The translations under genes were made by a program, and so were the position numbers. From Ananas comosus (lineage: Eukaryota > Streptophyta > Magnoliopsida > Poales > Bromeliaceae), in contig NC_033636.1 in NCBI RefSeq assembly GCF_001540865.1, positions 4,466,573-4,530,572 of the forward strand: a stretch of DNA of 64,000 nucleotides, given 5' to 3'. A model generated the notes under the pieces. It was not told where the DNA came from. It saw only the letters and a list, made by a program, of their open reading frames with translations, and did no database searches. Positions 33,381-45,880 of this stretch are shown piece by piece (the first letter of the stretch is position 1; each line of letters opens with the position of its first letter).

Positions 33381-34598
33381 CCCCCCTTCTCAAACCCAGG
33401 AAATATGCAGGGTTTTGACTTTGAATCTAACTTCGTGCACTGATTTTCCTGAATATGAACATAAGTAGGACAACCAAAGACACGTAATAAGGAATAATCT
33501 GCAAGTTTACCTGACCATAATTCCACTGATGTTTTGAGTTCGATTGCTGTGGAAGGGGATCTATTTATAATATAGCACGCCACATCCACTCCTTCGGCCC
33601 AGAACTCTTTTGGCAAATCTGTGCATATCCTCATAGATCGGGCCTTTTCTAATAGTGTCCTGTTCATCCTTTCTGCTACTCCATTCTGCTGTGGAGTTCT
33701 AGGAACTGTCAAAATGACGTGTAATGCCTTCTTCCTTACAGAAACTAATAAACTCTTTAGAAGTGAACTCTCCACAATTGTCTATTCATATATACTTGAC
33801 TTGCTTGCCTGTCTGTTTCTCCATCTCTTTCTTCCAATGTTTGAGCTTTATGAAGGCTTTAGACTTTTCCTTCATGAAGAAAACCCAAACTTTACAAGAA
33901 AAATCATCAATAAATGATACAAAATACCGCGCACCTCCTTTCGAAGTCATTGGAGCAGGCGCCCACACGTCTGAATGGATGTATTCAAGTATGTCTTTAC
34001 TTCTATGATCGGAGGACCTGAAACTTGCCCTTTTCGATTTTCCAAATGTACAGTATTTACAGAAATTGAGTTTGCAGGCTTTCATACTTTTGAATACTCC
34101 TCTTTTATGCAGCTCCAACATCCCTTTATGACCCATGTGGGCTAGTCTCATATGCCAGAGTTTTGCATTATCGGCATCATGATCATCTAAGGATGTCACT
34201 GCAACACCTCCAATCACCGACTCGCCGATCAACTTGTATAGGTTTTCTTTTTTCTCTCCTTTCATGACAGTCATGGTACCTCTTTTTACCTTAATAACTC
34301 CACCTGCAATAGTAGTACTGCAACCAATAGAGTCAAGAGCTCCAAGTGATATTAGATTTAACCTGAGACATGGAACATGTCTCACATTTGTCAAAGTTCT
34401 TATTATGTTATCGTGCATCTTTATTTTTACTGTTCCTACACCAACAACTTTGCAAGTAGTGTGATTATCTATCATAACACTTCCACTTTCACAAGATTTG
34501 TAGAAATCAAATAAAAATTTATTTGGTGTCATATGATAAGAACAACCTGAATCTAATATCCAGTCAGCAAGAGATTCAATACCTGAAGAAACCATCAA
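33377..34598 (-). pseudogene. Copia protease and integrase remnant
   Basis: The protease motif WILDSGCSYHM is at about 34555. The GAG-pre-integrase zinc region LWHMRLAHMGHKGMLE is at about 34155. Integrase core blocks include IHSDVWAPAPMTSKGGARYF at about 33975 and VPRTPQQNGVAERMNRTLLE at about 33680. A stop and frameshift near 33780 and a frameshift near 33378 break it. Confidence 0.85.
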
Positions 34599-34633
34599 AA
34601 CATCATGATTTTGATCAGGGTCATTGTCTACGC

Positions 34634-35406
34634 TTACTGTACCTGTAGAGGAATTCTTATTTTGCAGCCATGCCTTTCACAGTCTTGCTTCATGTGGCCA
34701 TCTTTTTTGCAAAAATAACACTTCACCTTTTTTGACCTTGACTTAGAACGAGATTTTCCTTTATCTGAATCACGTTCTTTATGCCGTCCCCTTCCTACAT
34801 CTTTAACAATTAAACCTTCACTCGGCTCCTCCGAAATGGATTGCTTTCTATTCTCTTCTGATAGAAGGGCTGAAGTAACGTCTTCCATTGAAAGAGTTTG
34901 TTTTCCATAAAGAATAGTTGTAACTAAATAATTATAGGAAGGAGGAAGCAATGTGAGGAAAATCAATGCCTTATCGTCCTCGTCAAGCTTCACATCTACA
35001 CTAAGTAGATCACTAATAATTTTATTAAAAATATTTAAGTGTTCAGCAACTGTCGTACCTTCTTTCATGCGTAGCTCATATAATTTTTGCTTTAGGTATA
35101 ACATATTAGAGAGGCTCTTTGTCATGTATAGCTTCTCCAATTTGGTCCATATGCCAACAGTTCTTCGTCCATGATATTATACATCACCTCATCTGCCAGA
35201 CACAATATGATGGTATTAAGTGCCTTCAGATCAAGCTCTTCCCAGTCTTCATCGCTCATTGTTGCTGATTTTTGAGACTTTCCCAGCAATGTCTTATGAA
35301 GACCTTGTTGTACTAAGATGGCCTTCACTTTTCTTTGCCAAAGACCAAAATTTCCTTTTCCATCAAATTTCTCCAGCTTGAATTTGGACATCGAGACATT
35401 CGGCAT
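34634..35406 (-). pseudogene. Copia gag remnant
   Basis: It starts MPNVSMSKFKLEKFDG, like TNT1-type Gag. It ends with the zinc knuckle CYFCKKDGHMKQDC (C-X2-C-X4-H-X4-C) at about 34675-34720. A frameshift near 35150 splits it. An upstream in-frame ATG at 35469 lies in the LTR, so 35406 is preferred. Confidence 0.8.
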
Positions 35407-35429
35407 TTTTGTTGTAGCACCGGCCCGTT

Positions 35430-35442
35430 GCTCTGATACCAA
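35430..35442 (-). promoter_or_regulatory. Copia primer-binding site
   Basis: TTGGTATCAGAGC on the minus strand, complementary to initiator Met-tRNA, directly inside the 5' LTR. Confidence 0.9.
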
Positions 35443-35443
35443 T

Positions 35444-36138
35444 TGTTGGGACTTAGGATTGCCCTGCATGTGCTATCAACAAAAATACACGAACAAAGAA
35501 ATAGCGAAAAATAATAGAAAAGAAATACATAGAAAAAGAGAACGATTTACGTGGTTCGGTAACTAGCCTACGTCCACAGGGAGAGCGAGAGAGATGTATC
35601 CTTTATACGAAGAAAATAAAAAATACGAGCCAACACCTTTATGTTTCTCTCAATCTAATACAAGAGCCTTATGGTTACTACCACCCTTCTCTTGTTACAA
35701 AAAAAAAAGAGAGAAACTCAACAAGCTACTAATTAAGTTTCTAGGCTTCTCCTAATACCTTACTTAATTCACTTGTTGCTTGTTGCTTGTGTTTCTTCTT
35801 GTACTTTTATCTGTGGAGTTGGAAGTCTTTTATAGCCATATATGCATGCAGTTGCACAATTGAAGTTGGCAACTTCAATTGTCAACTTTCCTTAATTAGC
35901 CTATATATAGGCTTTTTGACAACCATGGCAGCATGTGTTTCATGCATGCATGCATGAAACACAAGCATACTTCACTGTCCAATGAAAGCCATTATATTCA
36001 TACCTTAAATAGTTTGGTAGACCCAGTGCACCATGAACCAACTTTCATATTTATTTCTCTTTTGCATATTACTCCAAAAACCTTATGGGCCAAAGAAATA
36101 TTTTTATGCCTTATACAAAAGAAGACATATCACTAATA
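35444..36138 (-). mobile_element. Copia 5' LTR
   Basis: The partner of 24085-24777. The outer end has decayed from CCAACA to CTAATA. ATTCT follows at 36139-36143. A symmetric CATGCATGCATGCATG stretch near 35940 occurs in both copies. Confidence 0.9.
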
Positions 36139-36330
36139 ATTCTAGACTGCAAAGCCATTTTCCTGTGTGGTTCTACCTTCAAGCTAGGGTGTGGTAAGAA
36201 CCTATCACTTTAGACTTACTTGGACTAGAGAAATGCCATTACAATATGTTTGTCCAATCATATTCTCCAATGGTACATAAAGACTTATACATCAAAGATT
36301 GCCGGGGTAGCAAGGTGATGCAGGCTGAAA
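36139..36330 (+). pseudogene. LINE remnant, 3' continuation
   Basis: Frames here read DCKAIFLCGS, then a short block like the region after RT in plant LINE ORF2 (in intact elements a VGNGxxTRFWxDxW-like motif). It continues the 23120-24084 remnant once the Copia is removed. Confidence 0.55.
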
Positions 36331-36767
36331 ATACTATAGTAATGGGTACCATAGAAGTAGGTGGAAGAGGAAAAAATGGAAGAATGAAACAAAGAGAAAA
36401 AGAACAAAGAAAAGAAATTTTCCTAATAGAATTATATCTAATTTTAATTTAAAACTTTTAAATTTATATTCTTAATTTTTAGAGATTTATTCCACAAAAC
36501 TCTTCGAAAAATCTAAAAAAGGACCTTTAAAATAATTTAACAAAATAATAATTTTAACAATTAAAAAATAAATTTTAAATTATAGTCTATTTTTTGGCTG
36601 TATTATTCACTTCCACCACGTAAAATCTCATTCTTAAGATCAATAAGATAAGCAACAAAAAATTTAAGATCAAATCTTTGGCATAATATAATGATGTAGT
36701 CGAACTCCGACATATTGAAGTATATACATTAATTACATCTCAATTGTGGTAGTGTGAAAAGTATGAT
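36331..36767. other. AT-rich spacer
   Basis: An A-rich tract near 36370-36420, then AT-rich DNA. It could include the LINE 3' tail, but nothing decides it. No gene is seen. Confidence 0.5.
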
Positions 36768-39700
36768 TGTAATATACTGAACTTTTGCAAATTGCGGAGT
36801 TCGAGTATGTGGAATGGTGTGTGGATCAATCCTACATGTTCATCAATCCTACATGTTCTAAAAGATTAGAACAAGTTTTTGGATAAGTTAGAGGATGATT
36901 GGAATGCTAAAAGTGAGAAATTGCATTGATCTGCGATAATCAGCAATTTTTTTGCTTGTTGTACCGGTACAGCCATCACCTTGTACCGGTACAAGCTGGC
37001 AGATTCGTGGCAGCAAGGTTAGTTTCGTAATTTCACATTTGATACCTACCTATTTGATCCCAGCACGACTCTGGGACTTCAGTGGAGTGTGCTAGAGTGC
37101 TGAGGAGCTTCCTCCACCTTCTCTCCCTCTCTCTCTCTAGGGTTTTCCTCTCTCTACTTCGAATTCGTCGATTTTGCTCGTTTTCGTCGCCGCGCTTGTT
37201 CTTCGCTGTTTGCGAGCGTCGCAGAGCTTTCGTGGACGCGTGAGAGAGTATCTTGGAAGGTTCTTTGCAACTCTGGACCTGTCACGCCCCGGGACCGGCA
37301 GAGGCCCTCCCGGTAGCGTGTCCAGACCCGCCATATGTCTACACATATAAGGCGTCTACAAGAAAAGCGGAAGTAAAAGCAAGAGATGGAACAATTAAGA
37401 GAAGTGAAATTACAAGCAACTAATGATATCAGAGCGAGTAAAGTTCTAAACATCTATACTCATGGTAATAGAACAGAACTAATACATAAAAGTAAACATA
37501 AGTTATACAGTATCAGCCTCTAATACAAAAATGGTGGTCTCTAGTACACTGGTAAAACTCTCAACCTCTAACAAAAGAAAACACGAGAGGTAAACCACCT
37601 ATCGAACGGTCCCTCGGTAAGCGCGCTAGCCCGAGGCGATACCCTTTCCGCGATCCCTGGCCTCACCTTGAGTGGAAGGCTCTGAAAAACATCGAGAAAA
37701 AGAGGGCGTGAGAACTATAATTTATAGTCCCCAGTGGCAACTTACTGAGACGTCCAGCTGCCTGCCCCCAACTAGGCGCCCAAATATTGGAGGAGAGGAT
37801 TAAACACATACGACGGATCATATAATGTAAGCACCAATAAAAAGTATCCGTACACTAATTACTATGCTACGACAGAGAGAGGCATATATAAAATGGCTAT
37901 AACACTACTATACTTCGTTAAGCTTTCTCTTCATGACACGCACAATCGTCAAACTGTGCACTATCTGAGCGTGCCTATGCATAAGGAAAAGACTAAGCAC
38001 ACACCTAGGCGCTTATCATAGTTTAACAGTTACAACATGCACACCTCTATTCATAACATGATTCATTAGCTCTATCATGACAACCAAGTATAAAAAAAAT
38101 AAACCTGTGATGAAAATAGGTAAGCTGTCAAGTATAACTACATGTCTCAATCACTATGCTAAAGATAATAAATGGAACTCAAAGTAACTAAAGCCTATCT
38201 AAGTATGATTATCCATTCTGCGAACCGTATCGATTTCCATTTCCAATTAAGGACCTACCAAAAGGTAGTCCTACACTTGGGCCGCGCTAATGCCTGTGGT
38301 ACCCGAACGATCCTACTGCTTGAATGTGTCTGTCCCCACTCGACACCGCGTAGCTTCTGCAATATCGCACGAGCGATGTACAAAAATCGCCATAGCCAAC
38401 TGCCGAGTGCCGCTTGTGGGAGCGACGCCTCAACAGCATGTGCGAAATGAGCTACAAATGCAATCCAAGCAAGGTCAATCGGTCTTCAAGTACCCAATGC
38501 CGTCATGTCTCTAACATGTATAGTCCTATGATCCAAAGATCTAGTTTCCAAGTCATAACGTGATTAGTCACGCAAGCACATCACCTGCTTATGCCTCTTT
38601 ATGACCACTTAAAGGCTCTCACAACTTAATACAGTTTCACAATTAAGACGATTAACAATTAATGCTCGCTATATACCCGAGGGCCCCCAATGCCTCTTAC
38701 ATGACAATTGCCGCAATCTCGCATATCATCTAACTGTCGCCTTAAGCCTCTCAGTAACTTTCAAAAAATGCCCTATGTCACAATCTGGTATATATGGTAC
38801 TGAATGGCATGAACACGAGAGGTTCGTCTTCATAATAGGGATTACAATTTCAAATCGGCCAACTTAGAAGCTGGGCCATCAAAAAAAACACATGCATTGC
38901 TTTAACTATATAGTAGAGTCTCAAAATTAACTAGCACATAACATATGGCATGTTAAGCATTCTAAAATCTCATATAAATAACATATAAACAAGAATATGC
39001 ATGCTTTTCATTTATCGACACAAGTTAAGGCACAAATGAAATTTCTCATTGTGTGCTAGGTCAAACCCACCGAACCGTCGCGTAGGGTCTCGATTCGGCA
39101 CGATCAAGGTTGTCCACAGGAGCCTCAAGATATCCTAAAAGTGATCAGCGGAAGAGATACGAGAGCATTACGACCACCATAGATCAAACATCAATCTAGA
39201 AACAAATAGGGCCAAAACTAACCTCAAGAGAGAATACTCTCCAAAGCTCCAAAGAGAGCTAGAACCCTTCCAATCGCAGCCCAAGGAAGGTTCTAACCAA
39301 TCAATTTAAACCCCAAAAGCCCTAGTCAAGAAGCCCCCAAAAATCAACCCTAAAATCTCATTTCTAGGGTTCCAACTACAAAACCATCAAAACAAGGTCT
39401 AGAGGAGGGAAATGGGCAACAAACCTCCTTAGAAGCTCCAATCCTAAGCTCCAAGGGTGAGAGGTCCCTCTATGCAAGCTCCAAGCCCAAGCCTCTAGCA
39501 CCAAGGAAGATGAGAGGGAGAAGGTGCTCAAGTCCACTATGGCTCCAAACTTCTTCTTCTTCCCTGCCTTCTCCTTCTCTCTCTCTTCTTCTCCTCTCTA
39601 ACAAAGGTATGGAGGGAGTGTGAGGAGAGAAATGAGAAAGAGAGAGGGTGGAAGGGCTATTTAGGCCATCCAAAGTAACAACAATCCCAGGAGGTCCTCA

Positions 39701-42242
39701 AAAATCCAAAAATACGTCAGCCCGGACTGAGGCAGTTTTCGCCCAAGCAGGACCCGTCTCTCCCCAGCAGGGACAGCGGTCTCTCGCTGCAACACCGAAA
39801 AAACCAGCGTTCGGGAACGTGTCTCTCCCCGCGCAAGGACCGGTTCTCACTGGCGAAGATGCGCTCGGGGACCGCTGTCGCCCGCGAGGAGCCGGTTGCC
39901 TCAGGCTGCTCCAACACTGCTCACTGGGGAACGGTCTCTCCTTCCAGGGAACCAGGTCCCTGAGAGTAAACAACTCTCAGGACTTGTCCAAAGTCTCAGA
40001 TTCGAACTTTCGGGTCGGGACAAATTTTACACCTCCACACAAGTGTGGAAAAGCTCGAAATACATTCAAAACACTCGAACCATCGCAATTGGCAAAGGTC
40101 CAGTGTGTTACAGGACACAGTGAATGCTGGATGGAAGCTCAGAGAAGGTAAACGACTCGATTTCTCCATTATCAATGTTCTAGTAGTCGTTTTTGTGTTG
40201 CTTTTGAGTTATGGGCTTCTAGTTGCTTAATCTGAGATTTTAGCAATTAAAGTTGGATTAATTAGCTGTGAATTGAGCTCTTAGACTAGGGATAAGCTTC
40301 TTGAAGGTTAATTGAGATAATTAGCACATTTAAAGCTATTTCGGACATTATACAGCGGTATGCGATCGAATTGATGCAGTTTGGACTTGTTCTGTCGCAC
40401 AGTTCTCGAACCACTTGGAGCTTATTTGAATGACCTTGAAGCGGTTTAGAAGGTGTTCTAACCTTGAGTAAGCAAGATATTCAGTTAAGAAGCCGAAATT
40501 GCAAGAATTACGACTATTATAGTTCTATAATCGACTATATTGATGTCGTTTCGGAATGTTCGCAGCGAGAGGTATTTGACCCTTGGACCCGCCTCTGTTT
40601 GGCCTGGAGAGGCCATTCTGGAAGCTTACATGAGTATGAACTAAGCAAAACAGGGATTTAAGCTATTCCTATGTATTAAGTGCAATTGCGCCGAAATTGG
40701 ACATTTCAATCGTGATTTGATACGATCTTTGTGTTCGTGTTCAGCAGGTGAGACCTAGTGGAGCTGATCCTTGGGACTCCTTTGACTATTTGGAGCCTAG
40801 TACTAGGTGGGTTTGACCTAACCAGAGCAAGTGAACTCCCTATGTTCTATATGTAACTATAGAATTGATATAGTCGTGTGTTCTTGTCACTTTGTGGGTA
40901 CTAAATGGATTTGATACCTCTTGCCATATCGTTGATATATTGGAAATAGAACCTCTATGAAGTAGAGAGAACTTATGCATAATTATATTATGCTCATATT
41001 TTATGTTTATTAGTTAAGTTGAAAACTAATGGACATGACATTTATGCTTTGTAAAGTAGAGAACAATGATATTCTCGTGACTTTATGATTATACATTGAC
41101 ATCCATCGTGACTGGTAAAGATTCTAATGCCATATGTAAATTAGCATTACTCTCGCATGTTTGTCAATCTAGCGGATACTAGTTGTTGTCAATATTTGTT
41201 ATATTGAAATACCGATCAAAGAATCGAGAGAAAAAATATTATGAGCTAAATTGTGATAGCTGAGACATGTTGGACTGTGGACCTTGCTTGCTTGCCATCG
41301 TGCTCATTCGCACACGCTTGTGAGGGTAGCTCCCTACAAGCCGGCACTCTGGAGTTGGCCTACGCGACAGTTGCTCACTTGTGCGGGATTGGGTGCCGAA
41401 GTGGATTACCGTGGGGAGTGTATACTACCACGGGGCCATTAGGCGCGGCGCAAGCCGGACTACCTTGGATAGGTCCTGATGAATGAAAGGAAAACTCTAT
41501 TGAGGTGAAAGTACTAAATGACAAAGGACAGTAATGAATGCTTACTAGTTAAAGTGTACAGTAGTACTTTTATATTCATGTTTATGTTCATGATTACAGA
41601 AGTTGTTATATCTCTATTATGCAAATGATTCATTACTGTAGAAAGCTATTACATGTTGATTACATGCTCATTACTTGTTAGCATCATGCTTATAAATCAT
41701 GCAATTATCGTTTTTGCTTTCATTTAGTACATCATGAACCTAGTGGTGTAATTCGCCGAGGCTAGCGGCTTACCCACTGGGAACTATTGTTAATAGTTCT
41801 CACGCCCTTTTGGTGGTTGTTTTTTCAGAGCCATCTACAGGAGAGGCTAAGGATCGTGGCAAGGGAGTCGCGTCTAGCTAGACATTGCTAGGAGCATGCT
41901 AGTCGATCACCTTACTACTCGGGCTACGGCCGAGGGTGATGTCCCTATATATAGAAAGACCACCATTGTATCTGTTCTTTTGTATACCCCGTGATGTATA
42001 TGTACTTTTTGGACTGTCACTATAGTTGTGATACTTGCTCTTTTAGTCGAGATTTTGGTTTGTTCACTCTTTGTCCTTTTGTTGATAGTATATCGACTTG
42101 TACTTTCCTCTGATATCAGGATAGAATTTTACTATGTTTCCTTCCTATCGACTTGTATTCTTGTAGACGCCTTATATACTGCAGGTGTATGGCGGGTCTG
42201 TGCACGTACCGGATATGCTTCCGCTGGTACCCGGGCGTGACA
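36768..42242 (+). mobile_element. Element A 5' LTR (interrupted)
   Basis: TGTAATATACTG...GGGCGTGACA. About 2.64 kb without the insert at 37280-40112. Two TACCGGTAC motifs lie at about 36962-36992. A 17-bp duplication (ATCAATCCTACATGTTC) near 36840 is absent from the 3' LTR. A diverged double hairpin at about 41733-41800 includes GAACTATTgttAATAGTTC, followed by a GGATCGTGGCAAGGG motif at about 41852. Confidence 0.85.
37280..40112 (-). mobile_element. Solo LTR nested in element A 5' LTR
   Basis: Plus-strand TGTCACGCCCCGGG...GTGTGTTACA, 2.83 kb, related to the LTRs of element D (54112-63034). The flanks GGACC (37275-37279) and GGACA (40113-40117) are a 4-of-5 target duplication. No internal region adjoins it. 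Degenerate ACCGGT motifs occur at about 39835-39960, 150-280 bp from its 5' end. Confidence 0.85.
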
Positions 42243-42250
42243 GATTATAG

Positions 42251-42263
42251 TGGTATCAGAGCC
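42251..42263 (+). promoter_or_regulatory. Element A primer-binding site
   Basis: TGGTATCAGAGCC, complementary to initiator Met-tRNA, 8 nt inside the LTR edge. Confidence 0.9.
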
Positions 42264-42439
42264 TAGGGTTGAGTCTTAGTAGACCTAGCAAACCTTAGGC
42301 TGGTTGGACTATAAGATAGGCTCGTGAGAGACGAGGTCTAGTTGAGGTTGTTGTTAGCGAAAGTACTTTGATTGGGTGATTTAGAAACTCCGAATGGTAG
42401 GAGTTTGATCGGAATGTGCAATTACTAACTTTGCAGAGG

Positions 42440-42465
42440 GCCACGTTGGCGGCCGACAACGTGAC
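42440..42465 (+). promoter_or_regulatory. Leader hairpin, copy 3
   Basis: Arms GCCACGTTG and CAACGTGAC pair (one C-A mismatch) around loop GCGGCCGA, whose core CGGCCG is self-complementary. It lies about 120 nt before the gag ATG. Confidence 0.65.
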
Positions 42466-42587
42466 ATCGGAACTTAGTACGCGTTACATTTCATTACTTT
42501 CGCTTAATTAGTTGGTTTATATCCTCAATGAGGGTTCAATAGTATAGGGTTTTTTGACCCATGTTTGTTTTTGTGTTGCAGCTTAAG

Positions 42588-43899
42588 ATGCCTACGACTC
42601 GTTCTGGAACCGCCGGGGCGGCTGAGGCGGCCGCTACGGAAGAAGTAGAGACTTCCGTCACTTCGGGGTCCAGTGAGGTCAGGGAGTTACAGGAACAGCT
42701 CGTGGGGTTGACTCAGCTAGTGACCCAGCAGGCTGCGGTTGCGCGACAGCAGATAGATGCTACCGCGTCGACAGGAGGACAGGATGAAGAGGTTAGAGGA
42801 TCTGTTACTGCGGCAGACGACCGACAGAGAGATTCCAGATTCTGTACCTCCAGATTCTGTACCTACAGCACCAGAGAGGGGCACGACTGCGAGAGCACCG
42901 TCACCGGTACCCGATATACCCCCAGTAGCCCCGAGGGTAGAGCCCCGACTGCAGACAGTAGCACCATCACCAGTTCCTGTAGCGACATCAGTGACAGTGT
43001 TACCTGAGATGGTGGGGGTTGAGGAGCGAGAACGGATGATGGAACGACTGAATGAATTTCGTCGTTGCAACCCTCGTATCTTTGACGGGGAGAAAGCAGA
43101 TCACTGGGTGGTCGAGAAATGGCTAATGCACATGGAGAAGCTATTTTATGATACCTTTGTTGAGGAGCGGTACCGAGTCTGGTTTGCGACACACCACCTT
43201 GATGGCAAGGCTTACAGGTGGTGGGTGGATATCCGTGAGGACCCCCGTGCTGATTTGTCTGCTATCACGTGGAACAGGTTCAAGGAATTGTTGTTGACTA
43301 CCTATTTTTCGCAGAGTGTGAAGAGGCAAATGGAAAGGGATCTGAGAAACTTGAGGCAGGGGGACAGGACAGTGGAGGAGTATGAGCGAGAGTTCTCCCG
43401 ATTACTGCACTGTGTTCCTTTTGTGGTTAGAGATGATGAGGACAAGGCTCATATTTTTGAGGTGGGTTTGCGGCCTGCGATTTTCAGATTGGTCCAGGGG
43501 TCAAACCTCTCTACTTACAGGGATGTTGTGAACCGGGCCTTGATTGTGGAAAAGGGGGCAGAGATAATGAAGGAAAGAGACGTTGTGGATCGAGGCAAAG
43601 GGAAGCGACCAGCAGCTGAGAGCAGTGGTCAGCAATCTTTCAGGAGACCGCCAAAGTATCCGAGGGGCCAGACGGGCCAGACAGGTCAGTCGAGGGGTCG
43701 AGGATCTTCAGCGCCCCGTGGAGCACCTGAGCGTCGTCGACCGCCGCGCTGTGTTATCTGTGGTGGGCCTCACGTGCCGCCGCAGTGCCCACAGCGTGGG
43801 GGCAGGTGCTTTCTCTGCGGCCAGGAGGGCCACTTTCGCTCAGAGTGCCCGAGAGGTTCCTTGCCTGCACCCTTGTCCACGTCTGCACCTGCATCTTGA
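42588..43899 (+). pseudogene. Element A gag
   Basis: It starts MPTTRSGTAG at 42588. A one-base frameshift near 42755 moves it into the long frame that begins by 42757. That frame has a Gag core with the block FATHHLDGKAYRWWVDIRED, then CVICGGPHVPPQC and the knuckle CFLCGQEGHFRSEC (C-X2-C-X4-H-X4-C) at about 43808-43850. TGA at 43897 ends the frame. Related copies read through at this point. Confidence 0.85.
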
Positions 43900-44423
43900 G
43901 CTCCGAGCCAGGGGACCCCGACAGCACCTTATCAGTCTAGGCGACCACCAGGACAGCGGCAGTGGGAGAGTTCGTAGCAGGGTTCGAGTGGGCGGATGTA
44001 TGCCGCCCAGACTGAGGGCGCCGCAGCAGCACAGGAGGTCGTAGCAGGTATTATTTTGATTCATGATGTTCGTTTTCGTGCATTATTTGATACTGGTGCT
44101 TCGCATTCTTTTATTGATCGGCAGTTCGCCGAGTTGCATACATTCATTTAGCACCTACTTTGCATCCGGGACGAGTGATCGTGCCCGACCATACCCTAGA
44201 TGTTCGTGAGTTTTGCCCTCGCTGCCCAGTTAGGGTAGGCGACTGGATTATGCCAGTGGATTTACTAGCACTACACAAACTAAGTGAGTTTGATGTAGTA
44301 TTGGGTATGGATTGGTTGACATAGTACTATGCCACTATTGATTGCACGAACAGAACGGTGACCTTTAGGGAGCCGGGTCAGCAAGAGTTTGTTTATAAAG
44401 GGTGTTAGAGTTCATTATTCGCA
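43900..44423 (+). pseudogene. Element A protease
   Basis: The aspartic-protease motif LFDTGASHSFIDRQFAELH is at about 44080-44136, followed by a one-base frameshift. Then come CPVRVGDWIMPVDLLAL and MDWLT, a stop, YYATIDC, and a second stop near 44406. Compared with element D, at least three lesions fall in under 400 bp. Confidence 0.8.
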
Positions 44424-45880
44424 ATGACTATTAGCTCTTCGCGAGCCCGACAGTTGATACGGAGAGGTTGTGTAGCCTATTTGGCTAGCATCTCTGTGAG
44501 TGGTGGTGAAGCCGTCAAGATTGATGATATCCCAGTTGTGCGGGAATTCGGGGATGTGTTTCCAGCTGAGCTGCCGGGTATGCCACCTGATAGGGAAGTT
44601 GAGTTTGTGATTGATCTTGCCCCTGGAATTACCCCTATCTCGAAAGCACCCTATAGGATGGCACCCGCTGAGTTGAAAGAGCTGAAGGCACAGTTACAAG
44701 ATCTTTTAGATAAAGGATTTATTCGACCGAGTGTATCGCCCTGGGGAGCACCGGTGTTATTTGTCAAGAAGAAGGATGGATCTCTTCGATTGTGCGTGGA
44801 TTATCGAGAAATCAACAAAGTCACAATCAAGAATAAATATCCATTGCCCAGAATTAATGACTTATTTGATCAGCTGCAAGGATCGAAAGTATACTCCAAG
44901 ATCGATTTACAATCTGGTTATCATCAGCTCAAGATCAAGCCTGAGAATGTCTCGAAAACTGCTTTTAGAACACGGTATGGGCATTATAAATTTACAGTCA
45001 TGCCATTTGGACTGACTAATGTCCCAGCAGCTTTTATGGATTTGATGAACCGTGTCTTCAAACCCTTTTTAGATAGGTTTGTGGTAGTGTTTATTGATGA
45101 CATCTTGATCTATTCTCGAAGTGATGAGGAGCATGAAAATCATTTGAGAGTGGTGTTGCAAGTACTTCGAGAAAAGAAACTGTTCGCAAAGTTAAAGAAA
45201 TGCGAATTTTGGCTTCGATAAGTGGCATTTTTGGGCCATGTGATTTCAGAAACTGGGATAGCTGTGGATCCAAAGAAGATTGAAGCGATTAAAGATTGGC
45301 CCAGGCCGACCAGCGTGACAGAGATTCGGAGTTTCCTTAGTTTGGCGGGATACTACCGAAGATTTGTAGAAGGGTTCGCAAAAATGTCTACTCCTCTTAC
45401 TCGCTGGACACATAAAGGAGCTAAATTCCTGTGGAATGAAGCCTGTGAAAGAAGCTTTCAAGAGCTGAAGGAACGATTGAACATCGCCCCGATTCTAGCT
45501 TTGCCTGTTACCGGAGTGGATTATGTGATTTACAGTGATGCATCGCTGAATGGATTAGGGTGTGTTCTAATGCAGAATGGCAGAGTAATTGCTTATGCTT
45601 CTCGCCAATTGAAGGATTATAAAAAGAACTACCCTACACATGATCTAGAGCTGGCAGCTGTTGTCTTTGCCTTGAAACTCTGGCGTCACTACCTCTATGG
45701 TAAACGTTGCGAAGTTTACACAGATCATAAAAGCCTAAAGTATATGTTTACTCAAAAGGAATTAAACTTGAGGCAACGTAGATGGTTGGAGTTGCTCAAG
45801 GATTATGATTTGACTATCCTCTATCATCCAGGAATAGCTAACTTGTAGCAGATGCTTTAAGTCGAAAATCGACGAAAAAT
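44424..45880 (+). pseudogene. Element A reverse transcriptase and RNase H
   Basis: RT blocks: [20 protein letters not shown] at about 44770, [19 protein letters not shown] at about 45005, and the catalytic [10 protein letters not shown] at about 45087-45117. TAA at about 45219 interrupts it. RNase H has [13 protein letters not shown] at about 45531, [18 protein letters not shown] and TDHKSLKY at about 45720. A one-base deletion near 45842 (after GIAN) shifts the frame. Confidence 0.9.

Larger units (their letters stand above)
24085..36138 (-). mobile_element. Copia (Tork/TNT1-like) retrotransposon with nested Gypsy DNA
   Basis: LTRs of about 694 bp lie at 24085-24777 and 35444-36138. ATTCT flanks both ends (24080-24084 and 36139-36143). 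The primer site lies beside the right LTR and a purine tract beside the left, so transcription runs leftward. Gag, protease, integrase and RT remnants occur at 35406-32181, broken by frameshifts. Gypsy DNA (about 24920-32180) replaces the end of RT and nearly all RNase H. Without the insert the element would be about 4.8 kb. Confidence 0.9.

Noticed and set aside
39648..40151. 167-residue plus-strand frame
   Set aside because: It lies in the nested solo LTR, covers the ACCGGT-like region and crosses the LTR edge.
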